Source of the DNA: CAZEAN01 sp964510225 | GTDB taxonomy: Bacteria; Planctomycetota; Planctomycetia; Isosphaerales; Isosphaeraceae | Assembly: GCA_964510225.1 (NCBI GenBank) | Contig: CAZEAN010000148.1 | Location: 1-14,215, forward strand | Direction: 5' to 3' | DNA: 14,215 nt | Program-made: the position numbers and the translations under genes | Notes under the pieces: model-generated | Told to the model about the DNA's origin: nothing | The model's database searches: none | Seen by the model: the letters and a program-made list of their open reading frames with translations, nothing else | Shown: in pieces, positions 1 to 6,339 of the stretch | How the letters are laid out: each line of letters starts with the position of its first letter | How positions within the stretch are numbered: the first letter of the stretch is position 1

Positions 1-322
1 GACCGATCGAACGCCACTGGATCGTCTGAAGCCAGGAGGGGTCGAAGTCCACAGCCTCTGATCCCGTAGACTCTTCCTTCTCCGTCGCTTCGGGCTCCTC
101 AGTTTCCTTTGGTTCTGGATTGGACTGAAGTTGGGTGCGGATCGCTTTCACTTCGGTCGCAAGCGCCTCGATCTGCTCCTGGATCGCGTCCAGTTTCGAG
201 ACGACCGGTTGCGGCTCCTCTTCTTGTGCCCGAAGTACGTTGCTCGTGAGCAACAACAGGAAGATTCCTAATCCGGATCGGAACCAATCGTTCCGTTCCA
301 TCGTGCGATGGGGGATGATCAT
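1..322 (-). CDS. Exported coiled-coil protein, probable sortilin/BNR-repeat family (N-terminal part only)
   Basis: The reading frame starts at ATG 322 and is still open at the left edge, giving 107 residues of a longer protein. Residues 14-32 form a hydrophobic segment ending LRA before Gln33, which looks like a Sec signal peptide with cleavage after Ala32. Residues 40-66 have heptad-like spacing (SKLDAIQEQIEALATEVKAI) and probably form a short coiled coil. Residues 68-90 are an acidic Glu/Thr/Pro linker. The visible end reads DPSWLQTIQWRSIG. In the VPS10/sortilin-like BNR (Asp-box) proteins common in planctomycetes, a W-R-S-I-G-P phrase opens the first propeller blade, so I infer a secreted beta-propeller. 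The SD sequence AGAGG lies about 13 bases upstream; GTG 325 in the same frame is better spaced and is a possible start. The propeller itself lies outside the window, so the family call is moderate; the signal peptide and linker are seen directly. Confidence 0.6.
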   Translation of the reverse strand, partial: MIIPHRTMERNDWFRSGLGIFLLLLTSNVLRAQEEEPQPVVSKLDAIQEQIEALATEVKAIRTQLQSNPEPKETEEPEATEKEESTGSEAVDFDPSWLQTIQWRSIG

Positions 323-427
323 CACTTGAATAATTCCTCTGTCGGCATTCGTTTGAGTCTGCGTGCCAGGCCAGCTCAACTCAGGATCAATTACAAAGGG
401 CGGCTCGAGAGTTGATCCTCATACGAA

Positions 428-457
428 ATGATAACGCAGATTTCCAAGGTTAGCCAA
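428..457 (-). promoter_or_regulatory. Candidate sigma70-type promoter for the left-edge gene
   Basis: On the minus strand TTGGCT (452-457) and TATCAT (428-433) are separated by 18 bases. They match the -35 and -10 consensus at 4/6 and 5/6 positions. Transcription would start near 421, giving a leader of about 100 bases before ATG 322. This is a pattern match only. Confidence 0.35.
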
Positions 458-659
458 TTTGTAGGCGTCAACGAACATTAAGCGGTTCCGCACTTTTTTC
501 TGATTCTTCTACCCCCACTGGTGAAAGCAAATGAAATGACCATCCATATAAGAGTATCACCATCTTCAAACTTTTTGATTTAGTCGAGGCTCTGCCATTT
601 TTTTGTGGATCATTCCAGTCAAAGAGCAGGACAAAGATGTTGATCATTAAGTCGATCGC

Positions 660-680
660 GGACCGTCATCATGACGGTCC
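660..680. repeat. 21-bp perfect inverted repeat after the repeat-protein gene
   Basis: GGACCGTCAT (660-669) and ATGACGGTCC (671-680) are exact reverse complements around one central base. The site begins 22 bases past the stop of the minus-strand gene ending at 702. In RNA it would fold into a strong hairpin with a 3-5 base loop. No U tract follows on the minus strand, so it is not a canonical intrinsic terminator; a factor-dependent terminator, an RNA-stability hairpin or a protein-binding palindrome are all possible. Confidence 0.6.
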
Positions 681-701
681 TCTCCGATTCAGTTCAGGGA
701 C

Positions 702-2348
702 TTAATTCGGTAGGCTTCCGATGAAGATTCCTCGGGTATCGGCAGCATAGATACCGGCGTAATCGAATTGGTCTTCGAAGGGGAGCCGGGTCGAAATCAC
801 GCCACCCAAGACGGTGGATTCGGTAGGAAGTGGTATCGGTGTAGAAGGATCGGCTCCTGAGCCCGGAGGAAGTGGCGGTGGAACGAAATCTAGGTTGATT
901 GCGCCGCTTAAGACCAGATCGTCAATCGTCGGATCGAGGTCTTCATCAAAGGGAGGTGCCGTCGCGTTGAAGAACATGATCGGTTCACCGACCGTTCCCC
1001 CAACCACGAATCCACCCGGGGCATCATACGTAAGGAACCCGTCTCCTGCGGGGAAAACGCTCGCGGCAACGACGCCATCGATAAGTGCCCCCGTAATCTG
1101 AAAGTTGTCGATCCGGGCACCGCTAAGCTGTGTTCCGTTGCGCTCAAGTCCAGCAACGATCCGGGTAGGTCGACCTGAGGTAATTGAACGATCGCTGATG
1201 ACGTCACCACCAAAGGTCAGATTTCTGATCTGGACCCCGGCACGGATTTCGGAATTCCGCAAGGTCGTCGGGCCATCGGGACCAATATTCGCGTCTTGGA
1301 GGAGGGTCGGGGTTCCTCCATCGATCAAGACGCCAGCCGTGATAAAGCTCTCGAAAATCCCGTGGACAATGTCGAGCCCCGTAATCGCCTTACCCGCGTC
1401 GAGATCGAGGTTGGCGATGCTTGGGAGCGTTCGACCTCCGCCAGCGACCCTGAGCGAGCCGAGCGTGAGATCCACCCGGATATCCTCATCTTCGATCCCA
1501 TCACCCCGGATGATTCCATCGACTTCAAGGCTTCCGAGATCACCGAGCACCCGGAGCACGCCACCAGCGCTCAGATCCAGATCACCGGAGACATCGACTG
1601 ACGCCAGGTCGCGACCGGCAACAAATCCTCCGACGCCGGCCAAAAAGAGGCTCCCTTCGACATCAAATCCTCCATTGAGATCCCGGGCCACGTAGATTAG
1701 ACCACCCCGATCTGTAATCGCATCCCCATCGACAGAGAATTCGCCGACAAGATCCCGGCCTACTCCGAAGAGGCCACCATCGACAATGAATGACCCTCCG
1801 ACCTCAATTGGCCCCACGAAGTCACCCGAGACAAACAAGACTCCGGCCGGGCCTAGTCTGAGATCGCCGTTGGTCGTGAGCGACCCGAGATTACCGTCGA
1901 CTTGGAGTTGTGCTTCAGACCCAATCCCAGCAACCATAATCTGATCCAGGTCAGTCTGGATCGGGGAGATTGGGCCATCGAGCGTCGCGGTGTCGGGCGC
2001 AATGATCCCTTGAAGTTTCCCCGTAGGGATGATGATACGGCGGAGGCTAAGATCCGCGCCATCGAAAGTCGCGAAAGTCCGAGTTCGTTCGACACTGAAC
2101 GAGCTTTCCTCGGTCGTCCCGAGCAAGATCAGATCAACCGCTCCTCTGCCAGCAGAACGAGCGAGGAAGGTTCCCGGACCATCCAGGGTCATTTCATAGA
2201 ACGCACCAGGAGCCGGAATTAACCGTGTCGCAGCTAGTAGCTGCCGACTCTCAAGAAACTCAACTTGAATCGTTGCTACTCGGTTACGGCTCGTCGAATT
2301 CAGTCGCTCGCGGTTCTGGTCGTACGCTCTCGGTGGTCGCTTGAACAT
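702..2348 (-). CDS. Planctomycete exported beta-repeat protein of unknown function
   Basis: A protein of 548 residues. An Arg-rich N terminus leads to FLESRQLLAA (31-40), the E-x-R-x-L-L motif found near the N terminus of many large exported planctomycete proteins. From about 154 to 280 there are at least five tandem repeats of 23-24 residues, each ending in a phrase like VGRDL, VARDL, VAGRDL or VLGDL and containing a V-x-G-D/S core; this suggests a beta-solenoid. Residues 280-485 continue as Gly/Ile/Leu/Asp-rich beta-type sequence without clear periodicity. A Pro-rich segment (489-509) precedes the C terminus IFIGSLPN. No catalytic motif, membrane helix or dockerin is visible. I chose ATG 2348 because AGGAG sits 8 bases upstream; the frame extends seven codons further to a TTG at 2369 whose codons run through that SD. 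It follows dps in the same direction after a 257-base gap containing its own regulatory-looking repeats, so it is probably transcribed separately. Cargo or surface-structure roles would be guesses. Confidence 0.8.
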   Translation of the reverse strand: MFKRPPRAYDQNRERLNSTSRNRVATIQVEFLESRQLLAATRLIPAPGAFYEMTLDGPGTFLARSAGRGAVDLILLGTTEESSFSVERTRTFATFDGADLSLRRIIIPTGKLQGIIAPDTATLDGPISPIQTDLDQIMVAGIGSEAQLQVDGNLGSLTTNGDLRLGPAGVLFVSGDFVGPIEVGGSFIVDGGLFGVGRDLVGEFSVDGDAITDRGGLIYVARDLNGGFDVEGSLFLAGVGGFVAGRDLASVDVSGDLDLSAGGVLRVLGDLGSLEVDGIIRGDGIEDEDIRVDLTLGSLRVAGGGRTLPSIANLDLDAGKAITGLDIVHGIFESFITAGVLIDGGTPTLLQDANIGPDGPTTLRNSEIRAGVQIRNLTFGGDVISDRSITSGRPTRIVAGLERNGTQLSGARIDNFQITGALIDGVVAASVFPAGDGFLTYDAPGGFVVGGTVGEPIMFFNATAPPFDEDLDPTIDDLVLSGAINLDFVPPPLPPGSGADPSTPIPLPTESTVLGGVISTRLPFEDQFDYAGIYAADTRGIFIGSLPN

Positions 2349-2356
2349 CGACGAAT

Positions 2357-2361
2357 CTCCT
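2357..2361 (-). promoter_or_regulatory. Ribosome binding site that sets the 2348 start
   Basis: AGGAG on the minus strand lies 8 bases before ATG 2348. It falls inside the codons that an upstream TTG start at 2369 would use, which argues for ATG 2348. Confidence 0.65.
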
Positions 2362-2450
2362 GAACTCAAGCGGATACCGAGAGCGTATCCTAAGCCATTC
2401 GACCAACATGAACTGTATAATCCGAGTACTCCTAGAAGCCCATAATCGTC

Positions 2451-2507
2451 AGCGCTAGAGTCTTCACTTCAGTGAACCCACGTCCGAAAACCTTTAAAGC
2501 GCTAGAG
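2451..2507. promoter_or_regulatory. Direct-repeat pair flanking a dyad, upstream of the repeat-protein gene
   Basis: The 10-mer AGCGCTAGAG occurs at 2451-2460 and again at 2498-2507, 47 bases start to start. Between the copies lies a perfect dyad, TTCACT-TC-AGTGAA (2463-2476). The array sits 103-159 bases upstream of ATG 2348 and past the end of dps, where an operator or activator site for the repeat-protein gene could lie. The repeats are seen directly; regulation is inferred. Confidence 0.4.
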
Positions 2508-2526
2508 AGGCTTTAGTTGGACTATT

Positions 2527-2564
2527 CGTATCCTGCGGTATCTTAGAAGAGACCGCAGGATACG
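2527..2564 (-). terminator. Long stem-loop downstream of dps, possible transcript end
   Basis: CGTATCCTGCGGT (2527-2539) pairs perfectly with ACCGCAGGATACG (2552-2564), a 13-bp stem closing a 12-base loop that can itself form a few more pairs. It starts 42 bases past the dps stop. On the minus strand it is followed by AATAGTCC rather than a U tract, so it is either a non-canonical terminator or a 3'-end stabilising hairpin. Confidence 0.5.
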
Positions 2565-2605
2565 GGATCGACGAGGAGTTAAGGATATCGACAATTGAAT
2601 TACAG

Positions 2606-3118
2606 TTACCCGTCGCTGTTGCCTTGAAGGTGTGCTTCGAAGAACCAAAGGCGGAGATCAATTTTTCGGACCACTTCGGTGTAAAGATCGGCGGTCCCTT
2701 GATCACCCAAGTTCGCTGCGGTATCAATTGCGCTTCTGATACTGTTTGTAAAGAGCCCAATCCGATCAACCAATGCTTTGACGTGATCCATGCTATCTGT
2801 CAGATCGGACGGGTATTCAGGGAGGCTGGTGGTTTCGGCAGCCATCCTTACTGTCCCGTGCACGAAACCTCCGAGGGCAGTCGCTCTTTCTGCGAGATCA
2901 TCAACGATTTCGATAATTTCGTCCGCGAATTCGTCTGTGAGAATATGAATGGAGTGAAACTGTGGACCTTTGACGTTCCAATGTGCGGTCTTCACTTGGC
3001 TGTAAAGATCGAGCGATTCTGCGACATGCTGATTCAGGAGTTCGATCAGCGATACCCGATGTTCTTCTGCAAGGTTGACTTGAGTCCGGAACAGTCGTTG
3101 CTTGGTTGCAGTAGCCAT
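2606..3118 (-). CDS. dps: Dps-family ferritin (DNA protection during starvation)
   Basis: A 170-residue protein of the Dps/miniferritin family, which assembles as a 12-subunit shell, oxidises Fe(II) with hydrogen peroxide and stores the iron, protecting DNA from Fenton chemistry. The signature KTAHWNVKGPQFHSIHILTDEF spans 43-64. The inter-subunit ferroxidase ligands have exact family spacing: His46, His58, Asp62, Asp73 and Glu77, matching His51/His63/Asp67/Asp78/Glu82 of E. coli Dps. Length is normal and the helical pattern continues to the C terminus. The N terminus has only two or three basic residues and no long Lys-rich tail, so direct DNA binding cannot be assumed. ATG 3118 follows AAGGA by about 10 bases. 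It diverges from plsX and has a hairpin after its stop, so it appears monocistronic. Peroxide or iron control is usual in the family; here only an unassigned dyad (3152-3176) is visible. Confidence 0.93.
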   Translation of the reverse strand: MATATKQRLFRTQVNLAEEHRVSLIELLNQHVAESLDLYSQVKTAHWNVKGPQFHSIHILTDEFADEIIEIVDDLAERATALGGFVHGTVRMAAETTSLPEYPSDLTDSMDHVKALVDRIGLFTNSIRSAIDTAANLGDQGTADLYTEVVRKIDLRLWFFEAHLQGNSDG

Positions 3119-3151
3119 CTTTTTGATTTCCTTTCATGACTTGCTCAATTC

Positions 3152-3176
3152 GACCGATTTCGTCGATTGATCGGTC
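3152..3176. promoter_or_regulatory. Dyad in the dps upstream region, possible operator
   Basis: GACCGAT (3152-3158) and ATCGGTC (3170-3176) are exact reverse complements separated by 11 bases. The dyad is 34-58 bases upstream of the dps ATG, where a repressor site or a 5'-leader hairpin could act. It is not a recognisable Fur, PerR or OxyR site. Confidence 0.3.
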
Positions 3177-3401
3177 AAACTGAACAAAATCTTAATCATT
3201 GAATCAAAATTGTAGGAGGAAGGTTACGGATCGTGTACTGATGGCTCAGCGCAGGAACCATAGGTACGGCAGCGGGGTACGTCGACGTCCAGCAACCATC
3301 AATTGTCAAACCTAATCTCTCCCCTGAAGTCAAATTGATCGGAGGAAAGAGGAACGGCCGATCCGTAGTCCCAGCTTCAACTTGTGGCGATCACGTAGAG
3401 C

Positions 3402-3431
3402 TTGACAGCCTCTAAGAGGATCCCCTACGAT
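3402..3431 (+). promoter_or_regulatory. Candidate sigma70-type promoter for plsX
   Basis: A perfect -35 hexamer TTGACA (3402-3407) is followed after 18 bases by TACGAT (3426-3431), a 4/6 match to the -10 consensus. Transcription would start near 3438, about 110 bases before plsX. The spacer contains an 11-base dyad CCTCT-A-AGAGG (3409-3419), placed where a repressor would block polymerase. Confidence 0.45.
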
Positions 3432-3547
3432 GTCGCCTTCAAGGTGAGTCGAAGCTGATTGGGAGTGGCCCAATATACCGTCTTGAGATTGCGAATTGAG
3501 TTCGAACCAAGATACAGCTCGAACCAGAATTGGGAGCCAAGAAGACC

Positions 3548-4588
3548 ATGCGGATCGTTCTCGACGCCATGGGTGGCGACCATGCCCCCGGGCCGATTGT
3601 TGAAGGCGCTGTTGAGGCCGTCCGCGGTGAGCCGGGGCTAAGTGTCGTCCTCGTAGGTGACGAAGCCCGAGTCGGTGAAGAATTGCAAAAGCATTCTGAT
3701 GCGCCCCGAGAACGTCTACCAATCGTCCACGCTGCTGAGGTCATCGGCATGGATGAGAAGCCCGTCGAAGCCTTGCGACGCAAGCGAGAGAACTCGATTT
3801 CCAAGTCGTGGGGATTGATGGCTGCTGGCGAGGTCCAGGGAATTGTCTCCGCAGGAAGCACCGGCGCCATGGTTGCATCAGCTCTTTTTAATGCAAACAT
3901 GTTTCTCCCGGGAGTGAGACGTCCTGGGATTGCCGCAATTTTCCCCTCGCACCAGGGCCCGGTTGTCATCGTTGACGTCGGCGCCAACATGGCAGCACGG
4001 CCCGAAGACCTGTATCAATACGGTGTTATGGGGGCTGTCTATGCGGAGAAGGTCCTTGGGGTTGAACAGCCTCGGATCGGACTCTTGAATGTGGGGAGCG
4101 AGGAAGCGAAAGGGACGGATCTCACGCGCTCTGCGGCTGCTCTATTCCGAGCGGGCCCAGCCGCCGACCATTTTGTGGGTAATGTCGAGGGACGCGAAAT
4201 TTACGAGGGCCATGCGCGTGTTGTTGTCTGCGAGGGTTTTGTAGGAAACGTGCTTCTCAAGGCAGGTGAGGGAGCAGTCGAGTTCCTTTTCTCAGAATTG
4301 AAGCAGGAAGTGGCCAAACTACTCCCTGAAATACCCGAAGCTGCGGGTGGGAAAATCATCACCACCCTCCGTGGTCTCAAACAGCGCTATGAATACCATG
4401 AGTTTGGTGGTGGACCACTCCTCGGAATCCGAGGCTCGTGCATCATCTGCCACGGTTCAAGCGACGCCCGAGCGATCAAGAATGCTCTTCGGGTTGCATC
4501 CACAATGGGCGCCGATTCTGTTAACGAACAGATTATCCGCGACCTCGAACACACACCAAGGCTTGATCAATCGTCTCCGGCATCATGA
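3548..4588 (+). CDS. plsX: Phosphate acyltransferase PlsX
   Basis: A 346-residue enzyme that converts acyl-ACP and phosphate to acyl-phosphate, the donor used by PlsY to start phospholipid synthesis; a peripheral membrane protein in most bacteria. The family opening MRIVLDAMGGDHAP is residues 1-14. SAGSTGAMVAS (101-111), the IVDVGANM stretch (141-148), LLNVGSEEAKGT (179-190), GNVEGREI (211-218), CEGFVGNVLLK (228-238) and GGGPLLGIRGSCIICHG (287-303) follow in family order. Length is typical. I start it at ATG 3548 because the family begins MRIV; GGGAG lies 11 bases upstream, and an in-frame TTG at 3530 has no SD sequence. It stands alone: no rpmF before it and no fabD or fabH after it. Its stop overlaps the ATG of a 39-codon frame, and the carotenoid gene converges on it 110 bases downstream. 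Confidence 0.95.
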   Translation: MRIVLDAMGGDHAPGPIVEGAVEAVRGEPGLSVVLVGDEARVGEELQKHSDAPRERLPIVHAAEVIGMDEKPVEALRRKRENSISKSWGLMAAGEVQGIVSAGSTGAMVASALFNANMFLPGVRRPGIAAIFPSHQGPVVIVDVGANMAARPEDLYQYGVMGAVYAEKVLGVEQPRIGLLNVGSEEAKGTDLTRSAAALFRAGPAADHFVGNVEGREIYEGHARVVVCEGFVGNVLLKAGEGAVEFLFSELKQEVAKLLPEIPEAAGGKIITTLRGLKQRYEYHEFGGGPLLGIRGSCIICHGSSDARAIKNALRVASTMGADSVNEQIIRDLEHTPRLDQSSPAS

Positions 4589-4704
4589 CCGAGGAATCTA
4601 ATTTTGTTGTTACAGAGGAGTTCACGAAGAGATTCTTTTCGCACGCAAGAATTGGAATTCGATCGGTACTCCACAGAACATGGCTCAAGCCGGTCAGCTC
4701 ATAA
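4585..4704 (+). CDS. Possible 39-codon small reading frame coupled to plsX
   Basis: The ATG at 4585 overlaps the plsX stop in an ATGA arrangement that often marks translational coupling. The frame encodes 39 residues beginning MTEESNFVVTEEFTKRF and ending HRTWLKPVSS, then TAA. I recognise no family. Its last six bases overlap the 3' end of the convergent carotenoid gene. An ATGA overlap can occur by chance and there is no strong SD sequence of its own, so this is only a candidate. Confidence 0.25.
   Translation: MTEESNFVVTEEFTKRFFSHARIGIRSVLHRTWLKPVSS
4625..4641. terminator. Weak hairpin between convergent plsX and the carotenoid gene
   Basis: CGAAGAG and CTTTTCG form a 7-bp stem with one G-U pair and a three-base loop. 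It lies in the 110-base convergent gap, so it could end either transcript. There is no clear U tract, and calling it a terminator is tentative. Confidence 0.25.
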
Positions 4705-6243
4705 CGAAGAAACTCTCCTGGTGCTTCTTCGATTGGCCTGACGTCGCACGAACTCGGTCACTTTATGAGCGGAGATCTTACCACTCTGTACGGCCATCGG
4801 GAGCCCTGCGCCAGGTTGAACACCGCCACCGGAGAAGAAGAGACCGGGGATCTCGGGGCGATCAACCCGAGGGCGGAATCCACCGCCGAGAATGTTGTGT
4901 TGGCTCCCCAGACCATAAATCGCGCCTCGGAAGGCGTGAAAGCGTGATTGAAAGTCGGTTGGTGTCGTCGTACGTCGAGTCACCAACGAGTCCTTAAGAC
5001 CCGTCATCCCAGCTCGCTCTAACCTCTCGATCAATTGGTCGGCATACTGGATTTCGAAGTCGGGATCGCGAGCGGAGTCAGCCCCGAGTGGCGGCGCTGC
5101 GACCACGATAAAAGGATTACAACCTCCCTCAGGTGCATCGGACGGATCCGTAACACTGGTGACATTGACATAAATTGGCGGGTCTGTCGGGTAGATCCCC
5201 TTCTCAAAGAGCTCGTGGTAGACCCGATTGGATCCTTCCGTGAGTATTAAGAGATGATGGGCATTGAGATCCCAAGTCCTTGAGGAACCGAGTTGGATGG
5301 TGAAGTAAGACGCCGAAGGTTCAACTTGTCCAGAACGAATTGCCTCCAAGTCGTTGGAAGGAGGAATCGGACCTCGGAGGAGCTGATGGGTGTGGACGTA
5401 GTCACTGTTGGAAACGACGGCGTCAAACTCAAAGCTTCCCCTTGAGGTTGCCAGTGACTGAACCCGTCCATCAACACTCAATTCAATCGCCTCGACCTCG
5501 ACACCCGTCAGAATCTCGACCCCTCGATGCTGGCATGCGGCCGCGATCGCGTGTGGAATGGCGGCAATTCCTCCCTGAGCGGGATACCAAACACCTTCCC
5601 GAAGGATTGTCCAGGGGATGATCTGGAGCGAGGCGGGTGCCTCGGTCGGACTAAACCCGGAGTAAGTTGGGAAGCCATAGAGAAGCTCCCGGACCGCACG
5701 CGATCGGAAGGTCTTGTCGATCTCTTCCGAATATTTCTGAAAAGGTGAGATGATGGCGGCGGACGTCATCAAACGTGAGGTCAGGATACCAGGCCAGGAT
5801 TCTACCGGTCGATCGCAGTACGCGTGACCAATCGCTGCCGCGAAGCGATCGAGGCGCTTCAAGAACGGCTTTAGTGCAGCACCATCGGCGGAGTCGATCT
5901 CTGAGAAGACTTCAAAAAGGGCATCTTCATCAGCAGGAATCTCTGCGCGGCTGCCATCCGAGAACACGACACGGAACGCCGGATCGAGTCGTTGCAGCGG
6001 CAGGTAGTCGTCGACTTCAAGTCCAGCAGACTCAAAGAGCTCTCGATAAACCCAAGGCATTACAACGATGCTTGGGCCTTCGTCCCATCGAAATCCGTTC
6101 GTGTCACGATACTCCGATGCCTTGCCACCAATCTGGGCATGACGCTCGAACAAAGTGACCGCAATCCCTCGACGTTGTAATTCTAACGCCGCTGCAAGCC
6201 CACCGACACCGCCACCGATCACTCCAACACGCGTTTGTCCCAT
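4699..6243 (-). CDS. CrtI/CrtN-type FAD-dependent carotenoid desaturase or oxidase
   Basis: A 514-residue flavoprotein of the phytoene desaturase family. The N-terminal Rossmann motif VIGGGVGGLAAALELQRRG (8-26), with GxGxxG at 10-15 and acidic Glu33, binds FAD. GGKASEYRDTNGFRWDEGPS (39-58) is the family's second conserved block. The C-terminal signature IPGLFFSGGGVQPGAGLPMA (465-484), followed by VQSGKISAHKV, closes the FAD site. Length fits CrtI, CrtN or CrtP enzymes, which desaturate or oxidise C40 or C30 polyenes at the membrane. Planctomycete pigments are reported to use a C30 squalene-based route with CrtN/CrtP-like enzymes, so a C30 substrate is plausible, but the sequence alone does not decide the substrate or whether it desaturates or oxidises. 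No crtB, crtM or hpnCDE gene is next to it. ATG 6243 has GAGG about 10 bases upstream. It is the last gene of a four-gene minus-strand run, 96 bases after the PH-like gene. Confidence 0.82.
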   Translation of the reverse strand: MGQTRVGVIGGGVGGLAAALELQRRGIAVTLFERHAQIGGKASEYRDTNGFRWDEGPSIVVMPWVYRELFESAGLEVDDYLPLQRLDPAFRVVFSDGSRAEIPADEDALFEVFSEIDSADGAALKPFLKRLDRFAAAIGHAYCDRPVESWPGILTSRLMTSAAIISPFQKYSEEIDKTFRSRAVRELLYGFPTYSGFSPTEAPASLQIIPWTILREGVWYPAQGGIAAIPHAIAAACQHRGVEILTGVEVEAIELSVDGRVQSLATSRGSFEFDAVVSNSDYVHTHQLLRGPIPPSNDLEAIRSGQVEPSASYFTIQLGSSRTWDLNAHHLLILTEGSNRVYHELFEKGIYPTDPPIYVNVTSVTDPSDAPEGGCNPFIVVAAPPLGADSARDPDFEIQYADQLIERLERAGMTGLKDSLVTRRTTTPTDFQSRFHAFRGAIYGLGSQHNILGGGFRPRVDRPEIPGLFFSGGGVQPGAGLPMAVQSGKISAHKVTEFVRRQANRRSTRRVSSL

Positions 6244-6339
6244 CGCAGGTCATCCTCAATCGTCCAATTTCCGAATGATTGAACGGAGTGTAGGCGATTC
6301 AGAAGTCGCTGGCGATGCGATCGATGCCACCAGGTAGCT

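Larger units (their letters stand above)
323..701. other. AT-rich intergenic region without a gene
   Basis: This gap lies downstream of the repeat-protein gene and upstream of the left-edge gene, both on the minus strand. It is more AT-rich than the flanking coding DNA, with T runs near 494-500, 571-575 and 598-604. I find no convincing coding frame longer than a few codons. It holds the palindrome at 660-680, the candidate promoter at 428-457 and an eight-codon frame (348-322, minus) whose stop overlaps the next start as TGATG. Confidence 0.6.
3119..3547. other. Divergent intergenic region between dps and plsX
   Basis: This 429-base region carries the upstream sequences of two divergent genes. 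The dps-proximal third is AT-rich and holds the dyad at 3152-3176. A 10-bp palindrome ACGTCGACGT lies at 3279-3288, and the plsX promoter candidate is at 3402-3431. No rpmF or yceD homologue is visible, although these often precede plsX. A 24-codon basic frame (3241-3315, plus, MAQRRNHRYGSGVRRR...) is the only small reading frame of note, and its AGGAGG at 3214-3219 is too far from the ATG to be convincing. Confidence 0.5.

Noticed and set aside
323..701. Possible small RNA or tRNA in the long AT-rich gap
   Set aside because: No cloverleaf, no promoter-terminator pair in one direction and no recognisable RNA motif other than the isolated palindrome.
1105..1695. A 196-codon plus-strand frame inside the repeat-protein gene
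   Set aside because: The Ser/Arg/Pro-rich product is typical of a reverse-strand shadow of Gly/Asp/Leu-rich repeats.
2624..3139. A 171-codon open frame on the plus strand across the whole of dps
   Set aside because: It is antisense to a dps gene with a complete ferroxidase motif, and its product resembles no family; its openness follows from dps codon usage.
3330..3990. Minus-strand frames (130 and 183 codons) overlapping the start of plsX
   Set aside because: They are largely antisense to well-conserved plsX and encode low-complexity Arg/Ser-rich sequence.
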